DNA of 64,000 nucleotides from Atopobiaceae bacterium UBA1367 (GTDB taxonomy: Bacteria; Actinomycetota; Coriobacteriia; Coriobacteriales; Atopobiaceae): positions 1 through 64,000 of the forward strand of contig DBRN01000003.1 in NCBI GenBank assembly GCA_002305995.1, written 5' to 3'. Numbering within the stretch: the first letter of the stretch is position 1; every line of letters starts with the position of its first letter. Position numbers and translations under genes: made by a program. This document shows, piece after piece, positions 41,085-48,694 of the stretch. Under the pieces are notes generated by a model, which was given only the letters and a program-made list of their open reading frames with translations, was not told where the DNA came from and did not search any database.

Positions 41085-42509
41085 ATGCTGCACAAGTCGC
41101 TCAAGGCGTTTCCCGACGAGTTCCTCTGGGGTGCCTCCACGTCTGCGTACCAGGTCGAGGGCGCCGCGCTCAGCCACGGCAAGGGCCCATCCGTCCAGGA
41201 CGTCAAGGAGCCGCCTGCGGGCACGTCGGGCTTCGAGGTCGCGGCCGACCAGTACCACCGCTTCAAGGAGGACGTGGCGCTGATGGCCGAGATGGGCTTC
41301 AAGACCTATCGCTTCTCCATCAGCTGGGCACGCCTGCTGCCCGAGGGCACCGGGCGCGTGAACGAGGAGGGCGTGCAGTACTACGACGACCTCATCGACG
41401 AGTGCCTCAAGTACGACATCCAGCCGCTCGTGACCATGTACCACTTCGACCTTCCAGCTGCCCTCGACGAGCAGGGCGGATGGGGCAACCGTGCCACGGC
41501 CGACGCCTTCGTCGAGTTCAGCCACCTCATGTTCAGCTGCTACGGCGACCGCGTGAAGTACTGGCTCACCATCAATGAGCAGAACATGATGACGCTGGCG
41601 GCCGAGCACGTGCTGGGGCTCGACTTCTCCAAGCTCGAGAATCCCAACAAATATGTGTACGAGATGAACCACAATATGCTCCTCGCCCAGGCGAAGGCCA
41701 TGGTCCTGTGCCACGAGATGCTGCCCGGTGCCAAGATCGGCCCCGCGCCGAACATCGCCCTGGTCTATCCCGACAGCAACAAGCCCGAGGACATCCTGGC
41801 CGCCCAGAACATGAACGCCCTGCGCAACTGGCTGTACTTGGACATGGCCGTGTATGGCATCTACAACCATGTCGTGTGGAGCTGGTTGGAGGAGCAGGAC
41901 GCCCTGCCCACCAACATCGAGCCGGGAGACCTCGCCATCATGAAGGCGGCCAAGCCCGACTTCATCGCCTTCAACTACTACAGCACGGCCACCGCCGCCA
42001 TGCCGAGCGCGGAGGACGAGACCGAGAGCGGCGACCAGCAGTCCGGCTCTACGGTCCTGGGATTTGCCAAGGGCGTCGCCAACCCCAACCTGCCTCGCAC
42101 GCAGTTTGGCTGGGAGATCGACCCGGTGGGCTTCCGCAACACCCTGCGCGAGGTCTACAGCCGCTATCACCTGCCGATCATCATCACCGAGAACGGCCTG
42201 GGCGCCTATGACAAGCTCGAGCAGGACGAGAGCGGCAACGACGTGGTGCATGACCCCTATCGCATCGACTACCTGCGCGCGCACATCGAGCAGATGCGGC
42301 TGGCCATCTCCGACGGCGTCGAGATGATGGGCTACTGCCCGTGGAGTGCCGTGGACCTCATCTCCACCCACGAGGGCTTCGTGAAGCGCTATGGCTTCAT
42401 CTTCGTCAACCGCGAGGAGTTTGACCTGCTCGACCTGCGTCGCGTGCGCAAGGACTCCTTCTTCTGGTACAAGAAGGTCATCGCGAGCAAGGGCACCGAC
42501 CTCGCGTAG
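41085..42509 (+). CDS. Glycoside hydrolase family 1 (beta-glucosidase or 6-phospho-beta-glucosidase)
   Basis: A 474-residue GH1 enzyme. FLWGASTSAYQVEGA opens the barrel, YRFSISWARLLPEG follows, the acid/base Glu is in WLTINEQNM and the nucleophile Glu in IIITENGLG. KRYGFIFVN near the C-terminus resembles the KRYGFVYVD block of phospho-glucosidases, which bind the 6-phosphate; this is suggestive only. GATAGGAG stands before the ATG. No sugar transporter is adjacent, so it is a single gene. Confidence 0.9.
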   Translation: MLHKSLKAFPDEFLWGASTSAYQVEGAALSHGKGPSVQDVKEPPAGTSGFEVAADQYHRFKEDVALMAEMGFKTYRFSISWARLLPEGTGRVNEEGVQYYDDLIDECLKYDIQPLVTMYHFDLPAALDEQGGWGNRATADAFVEFSHLMFSCYGDRVKYWLTINEQNMMTLAAEHVLGLDFSKLENPNKYVYEMNHNMLLAQAKAMVLCHEMLPGAKIGPAPNIALVYPDSNKPEDILAAQNMNALRNWLYLDMAVYGIYNHVVWSWLEEQDALPTNIEPGDLAIMKAAKPDFIAFNYYSTATAAMPSAEDETESGDQQSGSTVLGFAKGVANPNLPRTQFGWEIDPVGFRNTLREVYSRYHLPIIITENGLGAYDKLEQDESGNDVVHDPYRIDYLRAHIEQMRLAISDGVEMMGYCPWSAVDLISTHEGFVKRYGFIFVNREEFDLLDLRRVRKDSFFWYKKVIASKGTDLA

Positions 42510-42591
42510 CGCTGCGACGGGCAGTGTCGCGCGGCATTGCGGTGGGTAGTTTTGTATCTGATGTAATTGAGTCACGTTCGCACGAAGGTCC

Positions 42592-42766
42592 ACAGACAAG
42601 CTCATTTGTCTGTGGACCTTTCGCGCATATCGACATGCAAAACGAGTTTGTCTGCACTTCTGATGGGTGACTGATCGCAGGGGCGTCTGATGACGGGCAA
42701 AATCTACCGACAAACTCATTTGTCAGCGCATCATTTTAGGGAGCCCTTCTGAATGTACAGACAAAT
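42592..42766 (+). repeat. GACAAA element, copy 3
   Basis: P1 begins at 42592 in a 26-bp palindrome (CCACAGACAAG...TTTGTCTGTGG), the inverted half site (TTTGTCTGCAC) ends at 42657 (+65), P2 begins at 42706 (+114; ACCGACAAACTCATTTGTC) and the direct half site (GTACAGACAAATT) begins at 42755 (+163). P2 covers the stop codon of the DUF3825 gene, so the element supplies the last residues of that protein. Confidence 0.85.
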
Positions 42767-44984
42767 TCTCCGAGGGGCTGGCAGCTAGACTTCCCGCCCT
42801 CAGCCAGTCGGGCTGCTCGCGGCTGATGACGCGGGCGCAGGCGCAGGCGCGCTCGAGGGAGAGGATCGCCACGCCGCGATAGGGTCCCGAGGGCTGCCGG
42901 TCGAGCGCGAGGGCGCGATCCGCTGATCCTTCCTCCACGAGACACAGCGGTATCAGCAGCTTGACCTTGTCCTCGACGGGATCGTAGGTCGGCACGGCAA
43001 GCCGATAGCTCCCCCGCACGGCGCGCATCGAGCGCCCGGCCGCACGCTCCAGCGCCTCCACCAGAGCGCGGCAGGCGCTCCCATCCGACCCGATGATGCG
43101 CGAGAGGCGGCTCAGATGCTCGGCCGACAGGGACCCTCCCTGCGAGAGGATCGCGCGTGCCTCCTCGTGTCCCCCGAGATGCCTGAGCAGGAACGCCTGT
43201 GGAAGGCGCCCAAGCTGGCGGCCGAGAATCTCCTTGGAGTCGAGCGTGACCCCACGACTTTGACAGGGCATCACGTCATCAAGGCTGGTGAGGTACGTGG
43301 GCGGCTGGGGCAGCTCGGCGATGGCATCGGCAAGGCGGATGCCCAGCTCCCCTGATCCGGCGGCGGAACATCCGGCGAACTGCCAGGGGATGTCTCCCGA
43401 GCGCTTGGTCAGGCACACGTAGAGGTCATCCCCCCGCGAGGTGCAGAGCCCCGTGTGGAAGGCCGCAAGGGCCCCGTCTCCCGAGATCGCGACGCGCCCC
43501 TGTCGAGAGGCTCGCAGGAAGGTGATGGCGATGTACTCGCGCAGGATGCCATGGCGGCTGGTCGTCCCCATGACCTCGCTGGGATAGCTCCAGCGCTCGG
43601 GGGCGGCGGCGCTGGCAAGCGATCCCAGGAAGCCCTCCCATGAGCCGATGACCACCTCCCGCGTCAAGGTCCGGATCGGGCTGTCGGAGACGTTGCGCCT
43701 GCCGCTGCCAAGATCGCTCCATGCCCCCTCGTCTGTCAGGGAGAGCTCTTCGGGACCGACGCCACGGCTCGTCTCGCCTGCGGTGTCGGCGTCGTCCACC
43801 AGGGCTAGGTCCCACTGCTTGCCAAAGGTGTTCCTGATGGTCTTGCGCAGCGTGATGGTGACGGGCGTGCCGTCCTCGTGAAGGTAGCGCAGCGGGAAGG
43901 TCACGCGACTGCGTGTGCCCGACAGGCTTCCCGTCGAGCGTGCCATGCGCCAGTCCTCGTCGAGCACCGCCATGGGATCCACGTCGTAGGGAAGCATCTG
44001 GTACAGGGTGCGCAGGAGGGCATCCCTGCAGGAGACCTCGGCGCCCACGTCTTGGGGAAGGTCGTCGATCGGGATGGCGGGCGAGACGGTCGGGCGTGCG
44101 GGCTTTGCCGCAGGCGCGGTGACTGCCCGCGCTCCCCGGGACTCTGCCGCGGGCTTGGCCTCCTCTCGCTGGCGGCGTGCGGACTCGCGTTCCTTGGTAT
44201 CGCGCGGGTCGTAGGTGATGGTGAGCGAGATGGGAGCAGGCGTGGGGGCAGGCGCGGGTCCGGGGACAGGCATGGGGGCAGGCACGGGCGCAGGTGCAGG
44301 TACGGGGGCAGGCGCGGACTCGGGGGCAGGCGTGGGGGCAGGCGTGGGTCCGGGGACAGGCACGGGCGCAGGTGCAGGTACGGGGGCAGGCTCGGGCTCA
44401 GGCGCGGGCTCGGGCGCAAGGTCCGCAGGGAGCTCTGGTGCAGGTGCTGCCGGAGCGACCTCCATCCGGCCAGGCGCGGGCGGCTCGGTGCGCGGACCCT
44501 CCTGCTGTGCCGCCCTCACCGCATCCTCGGTCGCCCTCGGCTCTTCGGCGATCGCAGCCTCCCGTGCCCGTCGCTCCTCCGCCGAACGGGCCTCGGCAGC
44601 CTCCCGCTCGCGGCGCCGCCTGCCGGGCTTCACCGGCCTGGTCGTCCCCTTGCCACCCTTCCTTCTCTTCCATGACTTAGGGCCTCCAACGCCACCCCTC
44701 CTGCCCGCGGGTCTCTCCTCAGGGCTGGCGAGCATCCGGTCCCACTCGTCGTTGCGCAGGACGGTGACGTAGACGCGCCCCCTCTTGAACACCGTGACCT
44801 TGAGGAAGTCCGGGCACGCCTCGACCAGCTCCTGCATCGTGGCGCACCCAAGGTCCTGCGGGACGATGTCATCCGCCGCAAGCACCTCCTCGACCTGCGG
44901 CAGCAGCGTCTGCCTGCCAAAGCCCAGCTCGCGCGCGAGCAGCTGGTAGAGATAGAGCGCGGATCCCAGGGTGAGCCTTGCCAT
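42723..44984 (-). CDS. DUF3825 protein with OST-HTH-like head and Pro-Ala linker
   Basis: A 753-residue protein. Residues 1-85 (LYLYQLLARELGFGRQTLL...FLKVTVFKRGRVYVTVLRND) look like an OST-HTH/LOTUS-type domain, usually RNA-binding. A basic Arg/Lys segment and a long Pro-Ala-Val/Pro-Glu repeat linker (about residues 180-260, built of PAPVPAPAP-like units) follow. Residues 330-745 include a second small domain (LLRTLYQMLPYDVDPMAV...VTFPLRYLHEDG) and the DUF3825 module (FHTGLCTSRGDDLYVCL; LLIPLCLVEEGSADRAL...GVAILSLERACACAR). The ATG at 44984 has GGGAGG five bases before it; the longer frame to 45056 has none. RNA handling is inferred from domain type only. Repeat families lie at both ends of the gene. 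Confidence 0.75.
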   Translation of the reverse strand: MARLTLGSALYLYQLLARELGFGRQTLLPQVEEVLAADDIVPQDLGCATMQELVEACPDFLKVTVFKRGRVYVTVLRNDEWDRMLASPEERPAGRRGGVGGPKSWKRRKGGKGTTRPVKPGRRRREREAAEARSAEERRAREAAIAEEPRATEDAVRAAQQEGPRTEPPAPGRMEVAPAAPAPELPADLAPEPAPEPEPAPVPAPAPVPVPGPTPAPTPAPESAPAPVPAPAPVPAPMPVPGPAPAPTPAPISLTITYDPRDTKERESARRQREEAKPAAESRGARAVTAPAAKPARPTVSPAIPIDDLPQDVGAEVSCRDALLRTLYQMLPYDVDPMAVLDEDWRMARSTGSLSGTRSRVTFPLRYLHEDGTPVTITLRKTIRNTFGKQWDLALVDDADTAGETSRGVGPEELSLTDEGAWSDLGSGRRNVSDSPIRTLTREVVIGSWEGFLGSLASAAAPERWSYPSEVMGTTSRHGILREYIAITFLRASRQGRVAISGDGALAAFHTGLCTSRGDDLYVCLTKRSGDIPWQFAGCSAAGSGELGIRLADAIAELPQPPTYLTSLDDVMPCQSRGVTLDSKEILGRQLGRLPQAFLLRHLGGHEEARAILSQGGSLSAEHLSRLSRIIGSDGSACRALVEALERAAGRSMRAVRGSYRLAVPTYDPVEDKVKLLIPLCLVEEGSADRALALDRQPSGPYRGVAILSLERACACARVISREQPDWLRAGSLAASPSENLSVHSEGLPKMMR

Positions 44985-45276
44985 GGCAACCTCCCATATG
45001 CGAGCCGTCCATGACGAGTGGGACGGCGAAGATAGCGAATATCTAGGATACCCCACACGGGGAAGATCGATGGCAGGGTCTGGGTCACGACGGCCCCGTC
45101 CGACCGTACGGCTTGAAATGCCGCTGCGTCACAGGAGGAGCGGGACCGTCCAGGTGCCATTGCGCCCCCGTCCATCGTCTATCGCCGGATCCGAACAAGG
45201 TGCCAGCCAAGTGCTGCTTGCGGATACGGCGGACGGCCCAAATGTGGCCGGTGCTATGGGCCTGACTCTTACAGTT

Positions 45277-45322
45277 GAAAGGGGACGTTCTCCCCATGGT
45301 GAACTGGAAGAGGTCCCCTTTC
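45277..45322. repeat. 10-bp inverted repeat
   Basis: GAAAGGGGAC (45277-45286) and GTCCCCTTTC (45313-45322) lie about 290 bases upstream of the DUF3825 start and just before array 2. The centre contains TTC...GAA, which may extend the stem. Confidence 0.55.
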
Positions 45323-45376
45323 TCGGGTGACAGTTTCGGGACCTTCGGCAGCTTCTGTGATCGTTGCTCGTGTGGC

Positions 45377-45689
45377 GGAAAGAAAAAGCTCGAGTTGTGC
45401 AGGGCCTTGGCTTATGGCAGAAAGGAAAAGCCCGAGTTGTGCGGTGCCGTGGTCCGTAACGGAAAGAAAAAGCCGGAGTTGTGCAGGGCCTTGGCTTATG
45501 GCGGAAAGGGAAACCCTGAGTTGTGCGGGGCCCGAACCCACGGCGGAAAGGAAATCCGTGAGTTGTGCGGTCCCGCTGGGGTCAAAAGTCGAGGAAAATC
45601 TTTCCGCCCCCAGCCCCAACCTCGCACAACTTGGACTTTTCCTTTCCAAGGCTGAGCATCGTCTCGCACAACTCCAAGATTCTCTTTCC
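45377..45689. repeat. 42-bp periodic repeat array 2 with orientation switch
   Basis: GAGTTGTGC occurs in forward orientation at 45392, 45434, 45476, 45518 and 45560, exactly 42 bp apart, each preceded by GGAAAGAAAA/GGAAAGGAAA. Two reverse copies follow at 45624 and 45666, again 42 bp apart. The intervening 16-18 bases differ, except that units 1 and 3 share AGGGCCTTGGCTTATGG. It stands in the divergent gap between the DUF3825 and DUF2974 genes. Because 42 is a multiple of three, spurious open frames with 14-residue repeats cross it. Confidence 0.88.
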
Positions 45690-45985
45690 GGTGGGGAGCC
45701 AATCCCGCACGGGCGGGGGAGTCCGTTCCAGCGCGTGGTCCAATACCCCACGGGTCGGACCTTCCTGCCGCACGCGCGGCATCCTGAATCTCACCAACAG
45801 AACCATGGCGCACGGCCCTCTGCCAACCAACGGTTACGGGAGCCAAGAGCCCATCCGAGAGGGTCGGCCTCATCTCCCTGCCCGTGCTCTGCCAATGGGC
45901 TAAAGTAGGGCTGCTGCGCACGACCGTACCCGCGACCTCGCGCAGCCCCGACTCAGGGCAAATCCACAAGCTCAGGAGGATCTTC

Positions 45986-47185
45986 ATGCCCAACGTCCAC
46001 GACTACCTGCTCTGGCGCGGTGACCTCTCCTGTGGGGAGCGTCCCTTCAATGATGTGGACAACATCATCCTGTCCATGCTCGCCTATCTCGACTTCACGG
46101 GGATCGTGCCTGGTGAGCGAGCTGGGGGTGACATCAGACTTGCAGGCGCCTGCCATCGCCTGTTGGAGCGCTCCCATGGTGACGTGGCGCCCTTCGTGCG
46201 CTCCCTCGCCAGAATCGACTCTCGCTTCGTGGAGCTCCTGGCAGACTCGCGGCGCTTTGGCGATGCCGTACTGCGCGGGTATGTCGACGAGGTTGACGAG
46301 ACACGCTCCCTGCAGTTCTCGGCCCTCCAGGTCGAGCTGCCATCGGGAGAGACCTACGTCTCGTATCGCGGCACGGACAGCACGCTCGTGGGCTGGCGGG
46401 AGGACTTCATGCTCTCGTTCACGGTGACCGAGGCCCAGCGCGAGGCGGCGGATTACCTGGAGCGGGCCATCGCGCACGCCACGTCGCAGGGGAGACGCGT
46501 CCGCGTGGGCGGGCACTCGAAGGGTGGCAACCTCGCCGAATACGCGGCCGTCTGCTGCCCCGACCTCCTGCGCGAACGCATCGTACGCGTATACAGCAAC
46601 GATGGGCCGGGCATGGCGCCCGAGGTGATCGGCCACGATGCCCTATCGGTGCTCGGTGACAGGCTGAGGCGCATCGTTCCCACATACAGCGTGGTCGGCA
46701 TGCTCTTCTCACGCCCTGACGACCAGCGCATCATCGTGGCAAGCACCGGACTGGGCATCGGGCAGCACGATCCCGTCACGTGGCAGGTCTCTCACACCGG
46801 CGTTGACGAGGCCGCCTTCCTGCTGCCCGAGTGCGTGGCTGTTAACCAGGCGATCGCCGACTGGGCGGAGGGCATCCCCCTTGACGAGCGCGAGCGCGTG
46901 ACCAACGAGGTCTTTGACGCCCTCGAGGCTGGTGGGGCACGACGTTTTGACGAGATTGCCGAGAGTGCGGAAGGGCTGCAGCAGGTCCTGCGCGCTCTGG
47001 GGTCAACCGACGAACGCATGCGTAATCTGGTGTTCGCGTTGGTGGAGGCTGCGGTGAGCAACTCGGTGGGTGCCGTTCGCAAGTCGACGCAGGAGTCCCT
47101 TGAGCTGTGGCGCAAGAGCGCCCGCGAGGCAGCCGGGGATGCGGCGAGGAGGCTGTTCAGGTCAGCGCAGGATGGGGTCAAGTAA
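45986..47185 (+). CDS. DUF2974 (Mbeg1-like) alpha/beta-hydrolase protein
   Basis: A 399-residue DUF2974 protein. It begins VHDYLLWRGDLSCGERPFND, the family's standard opening, and has a lipase-like nucleophile elbow GHSKGGNLAEYAA near residue 180, with YRGTDSTLVGWREDF before it and NDGPGMAPEVI after it. Ser in GHSKG is the presumed nucleophile. There is no signal peptide. AGGAGGA precedes the ATG at 45986. The substrate is unknown; related proteins are lipase-like. Confidence 0.88.
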   Translation: MPNVHDYLLWRGDLSCGERPFNDVDNIILSMLAYLDFTGIVPGERAGGDIRLAGACHRLLERSHGDVAPFVRSLARIDSRFVELLADSRRFGDAVLRGYVDEVDETRSLQFSALQVELPSGETYVSYRGTDSTLVGWREDFMLSFTVTEAQREAADYLERAIAHATSQGRRVRVGGHSKGGNLAEYAAVCCPDLLRERIVRVYSNDGPGMAPEVIGHDALSVLGDRLRRIVPTYSVVGMLFSRPDDQRIIVASTGLGIGQHDPVTWQVSHTGVDEAAFLLPECVAVNQAIADWAEGIPLDERERVTNEVFDALEAGGARRFDEIAESAEGLQQVLRALGSTDERMRNLVFALVEAAVSNSVGAVRKSTQESLELWRKSAREAAGDAARRLFRSAQDGVK

Positions 47186-47258
47186 CCCTTTGCGGCGCGC
47201 TCTCCACGGCCCACGGTACCGAGTTCCGTGTGGAGCAGCTCGGTGTCGGGACCCTATG

Positions 47259-47433
47259 ACCGACAAATCAATTTGTCAGCGGGTGTTTGCCGTCTGGAGA
47301 GGTCTGAATCGCAATTGTCTGTAGTTTTGCGCATGTCGTCTGGCAACCCGGGTTCCTTAGCGCCCCAAACCTGCAGACAAACTCATTTGTCGGCGCATGT
47401 TTATCGCATGACCCCAAAAAAGTACAGACAAAT
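47259..47433 (+). repeat. GACAAA element, copy 4
   Basis: P1 begins at 47259 (ACCGACAAATCAATTTGTC), the inverted half site (AATTGTCTGTAG) ends at 47324 (+65), P2 begins at 47373 (+114; GCAGACAAACTCATTTGTCG) and the direct half site (GTACAGACAAATT), preceded by CCAAAAAA as in copy 1, begins at 47422 (+163). It lies between convergent genes. Confidence 0.85.
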
Positions 47434-47562
47434 TGAAAAATGGCGCCACCTCGCATCCAGAAACGGCACCACCCGGCATCCACACGTGGCGTCATGCGGC
47501 ATCCAGGCCTGGTGGCACCCGCAGTACCCGTGGTGTCCGGGCCGTTCCGGCCGAGCCGATCC

Positions 47563-47922
47563 CTACGCGCCGATGATGGGCCCGATGACCATCGAGGCGA
47601 GCGAGATGACAAGGGCTCCCGCGAATGCTGCGCCGAAGGAGTCGATCTCGATGCCCGATCCGAAGAGGCCGACCGATATGTTGCTGGCCAGCTCGAGCAT
47701 GAGCGCATTGACCACCAGGTAGAAGAGGCCGAGCGTGGCTATGGTCAGCGGCAGGGAGAGCACCTCCACGACCGGCTTGATGATGGCGTTGACCAGCGCG
47801 AGGGAGAGCGCGCACATGATGGGCCCCAGGTAGGACCCCCCGACGGCGTTGATGCCGGGAACGAGCGCGATCGCCGCAGCGGTGGCGATGGATGTGACAA
47901 GCCAGGTGCCAAGGAACTCCAC
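47563..47922 (-). CDS. Holin-like four-helix membrane protein (phage holin IV superfamily, YvlD type)
   Basis: A 119-residue integral membrane protein with four hydrophobic helices (LGTWLVTSIATAAAIALVPG; GPIMCALSLALVNAIIKPVV; LPLTIATLGLFYLVVNALML; FAGALVISLASMVIGPIIG). The NAIIKPV...LPLTI..LGLF...NAL pattern is that of the 4-TMS phage-holin/YvlD family, which is chromosomal in many Gram-positive bacteria and linked to envelope stress rather than phage. AAAGGAC precedes the ATG. No phage gene is near. Confidence 0.87.
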   Translation of the reverse strand: MEFLGTWLVTSIATAAAIALVPGINAVGGSYLGPIMCALSLALVNAIIKPVVEVLSLPLTIATLGLFYLVVNALMLELASNISVGLFGSGIEIDSFGAAFAGALVISLASMVIGPIIGA

Positions 47923-48216
47923 GGCAGGTCCTTTCTCATGGGACGCACGTCTTGCGTCGAGTACGTCATGTACGCCCCCATGGTCGCAGATAATGATGAA
48001 TCGGGCGTGAAGGTTTGGTTAACACATGCGGGCCGGTCGCCGCTCCCACGTGGGTGTGTGCCTCCGCGTCCCCTTGCATCCTGCTGCCGGTGATCGGTCC
48101 GCTCCCACATGGGTGTGGAGCGCCTCGGGCGGTGACCGATGACCCAGTACGACCGCTGGCGCCGCTCCTGCGCGCTCGCGCGGCCGAGCGTCGCCCCCAC
48201 GAGGTCGCGTACCGCG
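47923..48216. repeat. Spacer with duplicated palindromic motif
   Basis: CCGCTCCCACGTGGGTGTG (48040-48058) and CCGCTCCCACATGGGTGTG (48099-48117) are 59 bp apart. The centre CCCACGTGGG is a perfect palindrome in the first copy. Otherwise I see nothing in this divergent gap. Confidence 0.5.
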
Positions 48217-48232
48217 CTTTAATGCGCTAAAG
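48217..48232 (+). promoter_or_regulatory. Possible operator before TrpR-like gene
   Basis: CTTTA (48217-48221) and TAAAG (48228-48232) flank ATGCGC about 40 bases before the start at 48270. An AT-rich palindrome here suggests autoregulation. Confidence 0.4.
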
Positions 48233-48269
48233 TGAAGGACATCGTCTCGCACGAGAGGGGAGGGATGCC

Positions 48270-48554
48270 GTGACGCAGGATGAGGCCATCGGGCGCCTGT
48301 GTGCCGCCCTCTGCGTGTTGGATACCCCCGAGGAGGCCGGTGCCCTGCTGGCCGACCTCTGCACGAGACGCGAGAGGGCGGAGCTCGCCCGGCGCCTCGA
48401 GGTCGCCGCGATGCTGCGCGAGGGCAAGCCCTACCTCGAGGTCTCCCATGTGACGGGCGCCTCCTCCACCACGGTCAGCAGGGTCTCGAAGTGCCTGAAC
48501 GGGGAGGCGGGCGGCTATCGTCTGGTGCTCGACAGGCTGGACGCCCGCGCATAG
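48270..48554 (+). CDS. YerC/YecD-type TrpR-like DNA-binding protein
   Basis: A 94-residue member of the YerC/YecD branch of the Trp-repressor fold. LLADLCTRRERAELARRLEV is the family's conserved helix and PYLEVSHVTGASSTTVSRVSKCL the helix-turn-helix. The start is a GTG at 48270 with GGGAGGG five bases upstream. Family members are small regulators of unclear ligand. The addB gene begins 140 bases downstream. Confidence 0.9.
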   Translation: MTQDEAIGRLCAALCVLDTPEEAGALLADLCTRRERAELARRLEVAAMLREGKPYLEVSHVTGASSTTVSRVSKCLNGEAGGYRLVLDRLDARA

Positions 48555-48694
48555 CGCACCGGCAGCCCACGGTGCGGGAGTCCTGTTGGAGGCGGTGACA
48601 CCCCCTGACCTCCCTCGGACCCTCGCGCTACACCTCGTGTCCGGCTCTCTTGCTACCATGTTTTCTCGTACCGTGAGTCCGGCAAGGGAGGACC

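Noticed and set aside
25149..45689. The two 42-bp arrays as CRISPR arrays
   Set aside because: Units are degenerate, spacers are only about 16-18 bases, orientation flips within each array, and no cas gene is in the window.
45275..45908. Open frames with 14-residue repeats across array 2 (for example KKKPELCRALAYG-like)
   Set aside because: The frames stay open only because the 42-bp period is a multiple of three; there is no ribosome site and they run through the orientation switch.
47563..47922. The holin-like gene as a sign of prophage
   Set aside because: No other phage gene is nearby and this family is commonly chromosomal and non-phage.
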